Origin: Calditrichia bacterium
GTDB taxonomy: Bacteria; Calditrichota; Calditrichia; RBG-13-44-9
Assembly (NCBI GenBank): GCA_026991005.1
Contig: JALXCH010000199.1
Coordinates: 1-22,364 of the forward strand
Reading direction: 5' to 3'
Length of the DNA: 22,364 nt
Part shown: one piece after another, positions 7,931 through 15,041 of the stretch
How the letters are laid out: every line of letters begins with the position of its first letter
Position numbering within the stretch: the stretch's first letter is position 1
The notes under the pieces: model-generated
Told to the model about the DNA's origin: nothing
Database searches by the model: none
What the model saw: the letters and a program-made list of their open reading frames with translations, nothing else
Position numbers and translations under genes: made by a program

Positions 7931-10238
7931 AACTGTACTCCTGTTTTGCCATCTCTTTTTCTGAAGCTTTCACCAGGCTGGCTATATCCAGAATCAGGCA
8001 AATTTCTCCGTTTCCCAGAATGGCGCAACCGGATACAGCTTCGATGTTCCCCAGATATTCTGGAATGGGCTTAATGACCAGTTGTTTCTGGCCAATTAAC
8101 TCATCCGCAAAAACGCAAATGGCATTATTGGTGCTTTCCACAATAATAAGGATGCCTTCCGTGAGAGGTTTTTTCTCCAGGGTAATATTGTGAAATTCGT
8201 GAATTCGGACGACAGGATAGAGAGAGTTGCGAATGTGCACCACTTCCTCACCATCCATCATCTGGACGATTTGGTCTGGGCGAATGACCAGCGATTCCCG
8301 AATGTCCAGCATAGGGATGGCATAGAGCGAGTTGCCTACCCGGATGATCATTCCATCGATAATGGCGGTGGTGAGGGGAATGCGCAGGGTTACGGTGGTT
8401 CCTTTATCCTTCTCGCTGTGGATTTCCACCCTTCCCCTGATTTTTTCGATGTTGCGCACTACCACATCCATGCCCACGCCTCTCCCGGAAATATCCGTCA
8501 CTTTATCTGCGGTGGAGAATCCCGGAAGAAAAATGAGACGCCACACCTCTTCATCACTTAAATCCGAATGTCGCGAGGGAAGCAGGTTCTTCTCCTGGGC
8601 TTTTTGCAGAATTTTTTCCCGATTCAGTCCGCGTCCATCATCGCTAATGCGAATTTGAATCTCTCGCCCCACCTGCTTTGCCTGCAAGGCAATGCGAGCC
8701 GTCTCCGGTTTCCCTTTGGCGCGGCGTTCCTCCAGGGGTTCAATACCGTGATCCACTGAATTACGAATGATGTGCACCAGCGGATCGGAAATGTGCTCGA
8801 TAACCGAGCGGTCGATTTCCGTCTCCCCGCCAAAAATTTTTAACTCAATCTTCTTCCCGCTTTTCTTGCTTAAATCCCGTACCAGCCGGTTCATCTTACG
8901 GAATAATCCCTGGATGGGAATCATGCGCATGGAGGTGGCAATCTCCTGAAGCTCTCGAATATTTTTTTGCAAATGAAGCACCGCTTTTTCGAATCCCGGT
9001 AGGTCACGCCCCCTGAGTTCCGGATGTTGAGAAACCATGGACTCCGCAATTACAATCTCGCCCACCAGATCCATGAGGGCATTAAGTTTACTGACATCTA
9101 CCCGAATCACTTCTTCCATTTTGTGTTTGGAGGCGGGGGATGAAGACTCTTTTTGAGAGGGTTGTGCCGGTTGCGCCGGAGGGGGCGTTTCCGCTTTCTC
9201 AACGGGTTTAGTTTGGGGGTGTGGTGCAGGTTCGGATTTTTGGGAAGGAGGGGCTTTTTCCTTCTCAGTATCCCGGCTCTTCCTCTCCATTCCCGGGGAG
9301 GCATCCGCTTCGGTACTCAATAAAAAATCCTCAATCATGCTGATGACGCCATCCACTCCCGGAATATTGCCTTTGCCTCCCTGGGCAATATCTTCAATGG
9401 CCATGCGAATAAAATCCAGAATGTCTGTAAGCAAGGAAAATTGCTCTGCATCGGGCTTCAATTCACCATTCCGAACCCGATCCAGAAATGTTTCTGCTTT
9501 ATGGCAAATTTCATGAATATCATTGTATCCTAAGAATCCGGAGTTGCCTTTCAGGCTATGCATTAGGCGGAAAACATTATCCATTAATTCGCGATTTTCT
9601 AAATCCTTTTCCAGTTGCAATAGGGACTGTTCCAGTTCATCCAGCAGGTCGTTGGCATCCTGTAAAAATTGTTCCGCCATTTCTGCTACAAATGCTTCAT
9701 CGAACAATTCTATATCCTGTTTGTCGCTGTCTTGGGGAGGTTGATCGGGTGTTGGGGTAGGGGGTGGAGCAAGGGATTGGGCAGAATGGGATTCACCTGA
9801 AACCATCTCCTGCAACTGAGCGATTAATTGATAGCCGGCTTCACTGTATTCTGCTTCAGAAAATGTATCGGCGAGATGATGGAGCAGATCCCGGAAAAAG
9901 TCACACAGTTTAAGTAAGATATCGATATGCCCGGATTGTAGGGAAACCTTCTGACGGCGAATATTGTCCAGCAATGTTTCGGCGTGATGGGTTAACTCGC
10001 TGGTTAGTTGCAATCCGATATAACTGGCACTCCCTTTCATGGAATGAAAGGTTCGAAAAATTTTATTAATAATTTCGGGATCCACCTCAGATAGCGAATC
10101 GGAATCTTCCTCCAATTCCAGGAGTAGAGGTTCAATCTCTTCAATCCCTTCCAGGCTTTCGGTGATGAAATCGTTGAATATTTCCCGGTCTTCTTCTGAG
10201 AGTTGAAGTAACCGTCCCTTTCCCTGGGCATCGTCCAT
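7920..10238 (-). CDS. cheA: CheA, chemotaxis histidine kinase with two HPt domains
   Basis: CheA is the kinase that phosphorylates the CheY-type and CheB regulators in response to receptors. The 772-aa protein has two phosphotransfer domains: HPt1 (about 15-125) with His65 in FRTFHSMKGSASYIG, and HPt2 (about 180-305) with His227 in FRLMHSLKGNSGFLG. A Pro/Glu/Lys-rich linker (about 310-372) follows. Then come the dimerisation helices (about 375-440), the ATPase domain with N-box NSVDHG (493-498), G1 DDGRG (533-537) and G2 GRGVGM (585-590), and the C-terminal CheW-like domain (about 622-760). A P2 (CheY-docking) domain is not evident. Tandem HPt domains are known in some CheA proteins but are not the E. 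coli arrangement. It is the first gene of the operon; GGAG lies about ten bases before the ATG. No cheY is in the window. Confidence 0.97.
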   Translation of the reverse strand: MDDAQGKGRLLQLSEEDREIFNDFITESLEGIEEIEPLLLELEEDSDSLSEVDPEIINKIFRTFHSMKGSASYIGLQLTSELTHHAETLLDNIRRQKVSLQSGHIDILLKLCDFFRDLLHHLADTFSEAEYSEAGYQLIAQLQEMVSGESHSAQSLAPPPTPTPDQPPQDSDKQDIELFDEAFVAEMAEQFLQDANDLLDELEQSLLQLEKDLENRELMDNVFRLMHSLKGNSGFLGYNDIHEICHKAETFLDRVRNGELKPDAEQFSLLTDILDFIRMAIEDIAQGGKGNIPGVDGVISMIEDFLLSTEADASPGMERKSRDTEKEKAPPSQKSEPAPHPQTKPVEKAETPPPAQPAQPSQKESSSPASKHKMEEVIRVDVSKLNALMDLVGEIVIAESMVSQHPELRGRDLPGFEKAVLHLQKNIRELQEIATSMRMIPIQGLFRKMNRLVRDLSKKSGKKIELKIFGGETEIDRSVIEHISDPLVHIIRNSVDHGIEPLEERRAKGKPETARIALQAKQVGREIQIRISDDGRGLNREKILQKAQEKNLLPSRHSDLSDEEVWRLIFLPGFSTADKVTDISGRGVGMDVVVRNIEKIRGRVEIHSEKDKGTTVTLRIPLTTAIIDGMIIRVGNSLYAIPMLDIRESLVIRPDQIVQMMDGEEVVHIRNSLYPVVRIHEFHNITLEKKPLTEGILIIVESTNNAICVFADELIGQKQLVIKPIPEYLGNIEAVSGCAILGNGEICLILDIASLVKASEKEMAKQEYSYAG

Positions 10239-10653
10239 GATAAATAAGCTCCATTTATCTGCACAACCGTTCTTTTTTCTACATTTTCGTACATTTTATT
10301 AAAAAACTTAACGGAGTGTTTTAATTTTAAGGTGAATTTTTTTATTATTGTAAAATAATTTTTTCTTCATCGAACAGAAAATTTTTCATTCTGAAAATAT
10401 CAGATTTAAAAATTGGTTATCAGCATATTTTTGTTGTTTTACCAGCATTGAGTATCACCCATAAAAAAAAGTATTTTTACATTGATGGAATGTTTCCGGG
10501 GTTAGAGAATAAAGTGCTAAAATCTGGCATAAAAAAAGTTTGCGTTTTAACACAATGGAATTTTTTCTGTTGTTTAATTTTAAAGAAGGAATTTTTAAAC
10601 ATTAGAAGGTGCAAAATAATTTTTACATATTTGCATATAGTAATGAGGCCTGT
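10239..10653. other. AT-rich divergent intergenic region between cheA and metK, no gene seen
   Basis: About 415 bp of very AT-rich DNA separates the leftward chemotaxis operon from the rightward metK unit. I find no convincing coding sequence; a 77-codon open frame (10448-10681) has improbable composition and runs into the riboswitch. A direct repeat TACATTTT occurs twice at a 10-bp period (10280-10287 and 10290-10297), close to where a cheA promoter should lie. On the minus strand a -10-like TAAAAT (10298-10293) is present without a good -35. No flagellar sigma-28 type site (TAAA...GCCGATAA) was found. Confidence 0.6.
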
Positions 10654-10659
10654 TATATT
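10631..10659 (+). promoter_or_regulatory. Candidate promoter for the metK riboswitch leader
   Basis: TTGCAT at 10631-10636 and TATATT at 10654-10659 are separated by 17 bp, a sigma-70-like layout. The -10 element matches the consensus in five of six bases; the -35 is weak. Predicted initiation near 10666 falls just before the first stem of the SAM-II aptamer, which supports the call by position. Confidence 0.45.
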
Positions 10660-10670
10660 TTGTTTCGTCT

Positions 10671-10726
10671 TTGCGTGGTGATTTGCGGCATATTGCAGCC
10701 ACGTTAAAGAAGTCGCTAAAAAGCCA
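10671..10726 (+). promoter_or_regulatory. SAM-II riboswitch aptamer upstream of metK
   Basis: SAM-II riboswitches bind S-adenosylmethionine through an H-type pseudoknot and repress methionine/SAM genes. Stem P1 is CGTGGT (10674-10679) with GCCACG (10698-10703), closed by a U-G wobble. Loop 1 starts with GATTT and ends TATTGCA, as in the well-studied environmental SAM-II RNA. The 3' strand holds the hallmark GCTAAAAAG (10715-10723). The pseudoknot pairs GGC (10687-10689) with GCC (10723-10725) and GC (10695-10696) with GC (10715-10716). The CC/GG pairs remembered from the reference RNA are replaced here by compensatory GGC/GCC. The following gene, metK, makes SAM, exactly the expected target. 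SAM-II is best known from Alphaproteobacteria; SAM-V is a related fold and cannot be wholly excluded without a covariance-model search. Confidence 0.88.
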
Positions 10727-10766
10727 ATAAATTGGTTAAACAATTGGTTCCCCCTGGCTTTTTGGC
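10715..10766 (+). promoter_or_regulatory. Antiterminator pairing between the aptamer 3' strand and the terminator hairpin
   Basis: Bases 10715-10726 (GCTAAAAAGCCA) can pair with 10755-10766 (TGGCTTTTTGGC) over 12 continuous base pairs with one G-U. The left partner is the 3' pseudoknot strand of the SAM-II aptamer. The right partner covers the loop and inner stem bases of the intrinsic terminator. SAM binding and antitermination are therefore mutually exclusive, which is the logic of a SAM-induced transcriptional OFF switch. The pairing is read directly from sequence; its use in the cell is inferred. Confidence 0.75.
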
Positions 10767-10777
10767 AGGGGTTTTTT
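10751..10777 (+). terminator. Intrinsic terminator in the metK leader (riboswitch expression platform)
   Basis: CCCCTG (10751-10756) pairs with CAGGGG (10766-10771) around a nine-base loop, followed by six T residues (10772-10777). It lies between the SAM-II aptamer and the metK ribosome-binding site (AAGGAGG, 10784-10790), so termination here would prevent metK expression. The stem is only six pairs but GC-rich. Confidence 0.82.
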
Positions 10778-10798
10778 ATTAATAAGGAGGAATGTTTT

Positions 10799-11959
10799 AT
10801 GAAAGGAAATTTTTTGTTTACGTCCGAATCGGTTTCCCAGGGGCATCCGGATAAAGTGGCCGATACTATTTCCGATGCCATTGTCGATGAAATTTTTAAG
10901 CTTGAGGGCGATGTTCGGTTTAATCGCGCAGCGGTGGAAACGCTGGTTACCACCAACACCACCATACTGGCAGGGGAAGTGAAGATTCCCGAGGGTGCGG
11001 AAATTGATTATGAGAAGATTGCCCGGGAGACCATTCGTGAGATTGGTTATTCCATACCCGAATTAAAATTTGATGATCAGTGCGAGGTCATCAGTAAAAT
11101 ACATAATCAGTCTCCGGAAATTGCTCGGGGAGTGGATACTGGTGGTGCGGGAGACCAGGGCATGATGTTTGGATTTGCCATTACCGAAACGCCACAGTAC
11201 ATGCCCCTGCCCATTGTGATGGCTCACGAAATTGTACGCGGAATGGACGAGGCGCGAAAAAACGGAACGATTCCCTATTTGCGCCCCGATGGAAAATCGC
11301 AAGTCACCGTGCGCTACGAGGGCTGGCGTCCCGCAGCCATTGAAAAAATTGTGGTAGCGGTTCCCCATCATCCGGATGTGAAACGCGAGGATGTGGCAGA
11401 AGAGGTGTTTCAAAAAATTGTCCAACCGGTGCTGGATAAGTACGGGAAACCGTTCACCCGAAATGAAGCAACCTACATCGTGAACGGTACCGGTATCTGG
11501 ACGGTGGGCGGGCCGTATTCGGATACCGGACTCACTGGCCGAAAAATTATTGTGGATACTTATGGTGGTATGGGGCGCCACGGCGGAGGATGCTTCTCGG
11601 GAAAAGATCCTTCCAAAGTAGATCGCTCTGCCAGCTATGCGGCTCGCTATGTGGCAAAGAATCTGGTAGCCGCCGGAGTTGCCGAAAAACTGGAGGTGCA
11701 AATTGCTTACGTGATTGGGCACGCCCAGCCGGTTTCGATTATGGTGGATACCTTCCGCACCGGGAAGCTTTCTGAAGAACGCATCATCGAGATTATTCAA
11801 AAAGTATTTGACCTGTCGCCCACTGGCATTATCGAAACACTGGATTTGTTGAAACCGCGCTACAAAGCCACAGCCGCTTACGGGCATTTTGGGCGCGAAG
11901 ACGAAGATTTTACCTGGGAGAAACTGGATAAGGTTGCGGAAATTCAAAATTTAATGTAA
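10799..11959 (+). CDS. metK: MetK, S-adenosylmethionine synthetase
   Basis: MetK makes SAM from methionine and ATP in the cytoplasm, with hydrolysis of the triphosphate to phosphate and pyrophosphate. The 386 aa are the usual bacterial length. Signatures in order are SVSQGHPDKVADTISDAIVD (residues 11-30, catalytic His16), GAGDQGMMFGFA (116-127, the active-site loop) and the Gly-rich phosphate loop GGGCFSGKDPSKVDRS (262-277). The ATG is preceded by AAGGAGG at eight bases. The gene follows a SAM-II riboswitch and terminator, so it should be repressed when SAM is plentiful. A peptidase gene begins 35 bp downstream and is likely co-transcribed. SAM made here serves all methyltransferases, including CheR and the methyltransferase module at the right end of the window. 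No anomalies are seen. Confidence 0.98.
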   Translation: MKGNFLFTSESVSQGHPDKVADTISDAIVDEIFKLEGDVRFNRAAVETLVTTNTTILAGEVKIPEGAEIDYEKIARETIREIGYSIPELKFDDQCEVISKIHNQSPEIARGVDTGGAGDQGMMFGFAITETPQYMPLPIVMAHEIVRGMDEARKNGTIPYLRPDGKSQVTVRYEGWRPAAIEKIVVAVPHHPDVKREDVAEEVFQKIVQPVLDKYGKPFTRNEATYIVNGTGIWTVGGPYSDTGLTGRKIIVDTYGGMGRHGGGCFSGKDPSKVDRSASYAARYVAKNLVAAGVAEKLEVQIAYVIGHAQPVSIMVDTFRTGKLSEERIIEIIQKVFDLSPTGIIETLDLLKPRYKATAAYGHFGREDEDFTWEKLDKVAEIQNLM

Positions 11960-11994
11960 CCTCCGTTTTAATCAGGAGACGGTTTACAGAAAAA

Positions 11995-14031
11995 ATGCAA
12001 ACGAGAATGAAAAATTTCTGGGTTCTTATAGCTATTCTGTTCTGGACGCTGCTAATGGCAGAATCTCCCCAAAAATGCACTGTGGAAGCGCTGATGCAAT
12101 TAAAAGCTCCCTGGGCTTTTGATGTTTCTGGAGATGGAGAATGGTTCGTTTTTAGCATCCGCACACCCGATTTTACAGAAAGCCGCTGGCAATATCATTT
12201 GTGGCTTGCCGGGAAACAGGAAAAACCCCCTCGCCAGCTTACTTACTCTTCTGCCCGAGACTATTCGCCCCGGTTCTCTCTGGATGGGCAGTTTATTCTT
12301 TTCCTCTCATCCCGCCCTTCTCATTCTCCCCAAGGGGAGGAGGTAAAAGGTGTTCTTCAAATCTGGGCATTACCGCTGCGGGGTGGGGAAGCACGTCAGA
12401 TTAGTTCGCTGGAAAATGGTGTGCAGTTTTTTGAGCTATCCCCCGGGGGAAAAGTCCTTTACGCGATAAGCGATGAGAATCTGCCGGAAGAGGTGAAACA
12501 GAAAAACGAGCGCCTGAAAAAACTAAAGTTTGACGGGGAAGTAAAGGATAGCGTCAAAGTCAATAAAGTGCTCTGGCAGATCCGCTGGCAGAATGGAGAT
12601 GCCCGGCGCATTGCGGTGCTGGATCCCGGCGTGGAGGAAATTACCGTGGCACCGGATAATCAGTGGGTGGTGTACCAGACGAACTACACCGGTGATTTCA
12701 ACGACGAACAAAAATACGATTTGTGGGCAGTCAATGTACTGAACGGGGAGAAGGTGCAATTAACCGGCTTTCCGGGGCCGGAGATTCATCCCGCAGTTTC
12801 CCCGGATGGTCGGTGGCTAGCGTACATCAAACAGACCACACCGGATGTTGAATTTGCCGAAACGGATCTGGCGCGAATGCCTTTTACCCCCGGACACGCC
12901 AATAGCGATACGGTAAATTTAACGCGGGATTTTAACCGATCGGTGCTGGATTTTCAGTGGCATTCCAATAGCCGAGATTTCTATTTGAGGGTAGCCGATG
13001 GTACCGAGACCAAATTGTACCGTTTTCGGCCAGAGAAAAAGGAACGGCGCTATGAATGGCTTACTCGGGAAGGAGGAAATGTCCTGGATTTCCATGTGCT
13101 GCCGAAGGGTAAACTTTATTATCTGTGGGAAAATGCCACGCACCTGCCGGAAGTTGTTCAATTCCATAAGAAAAAAGCCCGGGTGCTCACGGATTTCTCC
13201 CGACAACTGGATTCACTGGATTTGGGAATTCAGAAAGTTTACAAATGGAAAAGTGTAGATGGGAAAGAAATCGAGGGCTTGCTTTTTCTACCGTCCCGTT
13301 TTGATTCTACCCGAAAATATCCGCTTATTCTCACCGTGCATGGTGGACCCTATGGGCGGTTTCGCCAGGCGGTGCGCCAGGCGTATTACACCCAGGTGTA
13401 CACCTCGGATGGATATGTAGTGCTGGCACCCAATCCCCGGGGAAGCAGTGGCTACGACGATGCCTTTGGTAAAGCCATCTGGTACAAGCACGGGGGGCAC
13501 ATGGGAGGCATCGACTATCAGGATATTATGGCAGGTGTGGATGCGTTAATAGCGGAAGGTTTTGTGGATGAAAACCGCATGGGAGTAATTGGCGGCAGTT
13601 ACGGTGGTTACCTGACAAACTGGATTATTACTCAGACCAATCGCTTTGCCGCCGCCGTTTCGCAGTTTGGTATCTTCAGCTTGTTTACCGATTGGAGTAA
13701 CTCCTGGCAACCGTTGTGGGAAAAGATGTACCTGGGAATTTACTACTGGGAACAACCCATCGGGCCCGAACATCCCTATGTAAAATATTCCCCGGCTTTT
13801 TACGTCACCAACATTCACACACCGGTGCTGATTCTGCACGGAGAACACGACCGCTACACCAATTTGGCTAATTCTCAGGAAATGTATAAGGCGCTGAAAA
13901 CACTGGGTAGAGAGGTAAAGTTTGTCGTTTATCCCCGGGAAGGGCATGGGCTGGGACGAGAACCCAATCATCGGCGGGATGTGGTGCATCGCTCTAAAAA
14001 ATGGTTCGACCATTATCTTAAGGGAAAGTAA
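11995..14031 (+). CDS. Exported S9-family prolyl oligopeptidase / acylaminoacyl-peptidase-like serine peptidase
   Basis: S9 peptidases cleave short peptides, often after proline or acylated residues; a beta-propeller limits access to the catalytic domain. The 678-aa protein begins with a signal peptide (MKNFWVLIAILFWTLLMAES, residues 5-24), so it acts in the periplasm or outside. WD/TolB-like propeller blades fill about 35-400 (repeats such as SPDGRWLAY). The alpha/beta-hydrolase domain (about 420-678) has the oxyanion motif HGGP (449-452), the nucleophile Ser535 in IGGSYGGYL, Asp619 in HGEHDRYTN and His651 in EGHG. The start is not certain: AGGAG lies 16 bases before the ATG at 11995, and the ATG at 12007 is an alternative. 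It follows metK by 35 bp and ends before a strong terminator, so it shares the riboswitch-controlled transcript. Its functional tie to metK is unclear; its role is probably peptide scavenging. Confidence 0.92.
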   Translation: MQTRMKNFWVLIAILFWTLLMAESPQKCTVEALMQLKAPWAFDVSGDGEWFVFSIRTPDFTESRWQYHLWLAGKQEKPPRQLTYSSARDYSPRFSLDGQFILFLSSRPSHSPQGEEVKGVLQIWALPLRGGEARQISSLENGVQFFELSPGGKVLYAISDENLPEEVKQKNERLKKLKFDGEVKDSVKVNKVLWQIRWQNGDARRIAVLDPGVEEITVAPDNQWVVYQTNYTGDFNDEQKYDLWAVNVLNGEKVQLTGFPGPEIHPAVSPDGRWLAYIKQTTPDVEFAETDLARMPFTPGHANSDTVNLTRDFNRSVLDFQWHSNSRDFYLRVADGTETKLYRFRPEKKERRYEWLTREGGNVLDFHVLPKGKLYYLWENATHLPEVVQFHKKKARVLTDFSRQLDSLDLGIQKVYKWKSVDGKEIEGLLFLPSRFDSTRKYPLILTVHGGPYGRFRQAVRQAYYTQVYTSDGYVVLAPNPRGSSGYDDAFGKAIWYKHGGHMGGIDYQDIMAGVDALIAEGFVDENRMGVIGGSYGGYLTNWIITQTNRFAAAVSQFGIFSLFTDWSNSWQPLWEKMYLGIYYWEQPIGPEHPYVKYSPAFYVTNIHTPVLILHGEHDRYTNLANSQEMYKALKTLGREVKFVVYPREGHGLGREPNHRRDVVHRSKKWFDHYLKGK

Positions 14032-14094
14032 TGCCGGTTCTCGTTGGGATGTTATTCGTTCCGTAAATACCCGGATGGCACTTTTTAAACAACG

Positions 14095-14128
14095 GAGCGC
14101 AAATGCAAGCGCGTTGCGCTCGTTTTTT
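14095..14128 (+). terminator. Strong intrinsic terminator after the metK-peptidase unit
   Basis: GAGCGCAA (14095-14102) pairs perfectly with TTGCGCTC (14114-14121) around an 11-base loop, and is followed by G and then six T residues (14123-14128). It lies 64 bp after the peptidase stop and should end the metK transcript. The hairpin is an eight-base-pair, mostly GC stem. Confidence 0.85.
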
Positions 14129-14159
14129 ACCGGGAGTTAATCAGACAAAACGCAACAAT

Positions 14160-14293
14160 AGAGATTCTTCGCTCCGCTGGCGCTCCACTCAGAATGACTG
14201 GGGGATTATATTTGGTGGTTTTCCAAAGGATCAATATCTGACTGTGTCTTCTGTGGTTTTAATTAAACTGCGCATCCAGAAACGGAACATCCC
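14160..14293 (+). repeat. Intergenic direct repeat family A, copy 1
   Basis: The copy begins AGAGATTCTTCGCTCCGC, continues through CTCAGAATGACTGGGGGA and, after an extra stretch of about 30 bp, ends with CTGTGGTTTTAATTAAACTG and a CATCCAGAAA segment. The same composite occurs at 14826-14930 with only a few differences apart from the extra stretch. From memory, the GATTCTTCGCT...CAGAATGAC core resembles dispersed intergenic repeats of several environmental bacterial lineages; its function is unknown. Confidence 0.85.
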
Positions 14294-14299
14294 ATCCAC

Positions 14300-14390
14300 C
14301 CCGTCCCATCCGGGACGGGTAACTTTTGGTGTGGGGATTCGTTCCCACAAATGAATTTGTGGGCTAGGTACAGGCCGTCCCTTGCGGGAC
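14300..14390. repeat. Cluster of three short perfect hairpins
   Basis: Three inverted repeats follow one another. CCCGTCCC/GGGACGGG (14300-14307 and 14312-14319) has a 4-nt loop. CCCACAAAT/ATTTGTGGG (14344-14352 and 14355-14363) has a 2-nt centre. GTCCC/GGGAC (14377-14381 and 14386-14390) has a 4-nt loop. None has a T-tract, so they are not simple terminators. The first and third share the GTCCC/GGGAC core. They look like REP-type palindromes; binding partners are unknown. Confidence 0.7.
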
Positions 14391-14490
14391 AGCTGTTTCG
14401 GTGTTTTACCTTCCCCCTGAATTCATGGAATCCTTGGTATTTTCTGGCAAAAGACATCTCACGATCCGGTTAAAATGTACGGTAATATTA

Positions 14491-14597
14491 TTCGTTGTGT
14501 ACGTTGCGCCCGCTGCGGTTAATTTTTTTGCGTTTAAACATTAAAAAACCTTTGCGCCCTTCGCGCCCACATTGCGCTCTTTGCGGTTAAATAAGAT
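14491..14597 (+). repeat. Intergenic direct repeat family B, copy 1 (107 bp)
   Basis: A 107-bp segment starting TTCGTTGTGTACGTTGCG and ending CTTTGCGGTTAAATAAGAT. The second copy at 14706-14812 is the same length, with about eight substitutions and no gaps. It includes TTTGCGCCCTTCGCGCC and GCGGTTAA. Immediately after copy 1, TTAACCGC (14598-14605) forms an eight-base inverted match with the repeat end GCGGTTAA (14583-14590). It has no coding potential that I can support. Confidence 0.88.
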
Positions 14598-14705
14598 TAA
14601 CCGCAGAGAACGCGAAGAATTCGCAAAGGACGCAATGAAAAAAAAATTCTAAATAACAAATCTCAAATAACAAATTCCAAAAAATAATCAAAATCAGAAA
14701 TATTT
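14598..14705. other. Spacer between the B repeats: inverted repeat part and A-rich stretch
   Basis: The first 40 bp (TTAACCGCAGAGAACGCG, then a GCGAA/TTCGC dyad at 14612-14624 and AAAGGACGCAATG) are related in reverse complement to the end of repeat B. The remainder is A-rich with loosely repeated AAATAACAAAT units (about 14650-14680). No gene is present. Confidence 0.6.
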
Positions 14706-14812
14706 TTCGTTGCGTACGTTACGCCCGCTGCGGTTAATTTTTTTGCGTTTAAACATTAAAAAGCCTTTGCGCCCTTCGCGCCTGCGTTGCGCACTTTGCG
14801 GTTAAATAAAAT
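14706..14812 (+). repeat. Intergenic direct repeat family B, copy 2 (107 bp)
   Basis: Second copy of the 107-bp repeat, roughly 92% identical to 14491-14597, same orientation. It begins TTCGTTGCGTACGTTACG and ends CTTTGCGGTTAAATAAAAT. Repeat A copy 2 starts 13 bp later. Unlike copy 1, it is not followed by the inverted TTAACCGC. Confidence 0.88.
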
Positions 14813-14825
14813 CAATCATATATTT

Positions 14826-14930
14826 AGAGATTCTTCGCTCCGCTGGCGCTCCGCTCAGAATGACTGGGGGAGTATCTTCTGTGTCTCCTGTGGTTTTAAA
14901 TAAACTGCGTATCCAGAAAAGAAAAATCCC
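14826..14930 (+). repeat. Intergenic direct repeat family A, copy 2
   Basis: Second copy of the composite repeat of 14160-14293, same orientation. AGAGATTCTTCGCTCCGC through TGACTGGGGGA is nearly identical, and the CTGTGGTTTTAAATAAACTG part follows directly because about 30 bp present in copy 1 are absent here. Confidence 0.85.
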
Positions 14931-14961
14931 GTTATTATTCCCACATTTTCAAATTTTAATT

Positions 14962-15026
14962 AAGGTTTGATAAAACCTTCCGAAAATGACTAAAAGAAAG
15001 TTAGAGTAATACTCGAAGTTTGAACT
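14962..15026 (+). promoter_or_regulatory. Dyad symmetries upstream of the merR-type gene, possible operator
   Basis: Three small inverted repeats lie within 80 bp of the start codon: AAGGTTT/AAACCTT (14962-14968 and 14973-14979, 4-nt spacer), GAGTA/TACTC (15004-15008 and 15010-15014) and AGTT/AACT (15017-15020 and 15023-15026). MerR-family proteins bind dyads in promoters, so self-control by the first gene is possible. No clean -35/-10 pair was recognised. Confidence 0.3.
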
Positions 15027-15041
15027 GAACAGGGATGTGCT

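Noticed and set aside
10239..10400. Sigma-28 or sigma-54 promoter for the chemotaxis operon
   Set aside because: Neither a TAAA-N15-GCCGATAA-like nor a TGGC-N8-TGCA-like pair was found on the minus strand upstream of cheA.
10448..10681. 77-codon open frame in the cheA-metK intergenic region
   Set aside because: Lys/Phe/Ile-rich translation typical of AT-rich noncoding DNA, no ribosome-binding site, and it runs through the likely promoter into the riboswitch P1 stem.
11063..11947. 294-codon open frame antisense to metK
   Set aside because: It lies wholly opposite a well-conserved metK; its length follows from the codon bias of the sense gene and it shows no recognisable domain.
14323..14400. 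tRNA or other classical structured RNA gene suggested by the dense hairpins
   Set aside because: No tRNA cloverleaf, no TTCGA-type T-loop or CCA end; the hairpins are independent short palindromes.
14491..14812. Possible CRISPR array in the repeat island
   Set aside because: Only two copies of each repeat, repeats over 100 bp, no regular spacers and no cas genes nearby.
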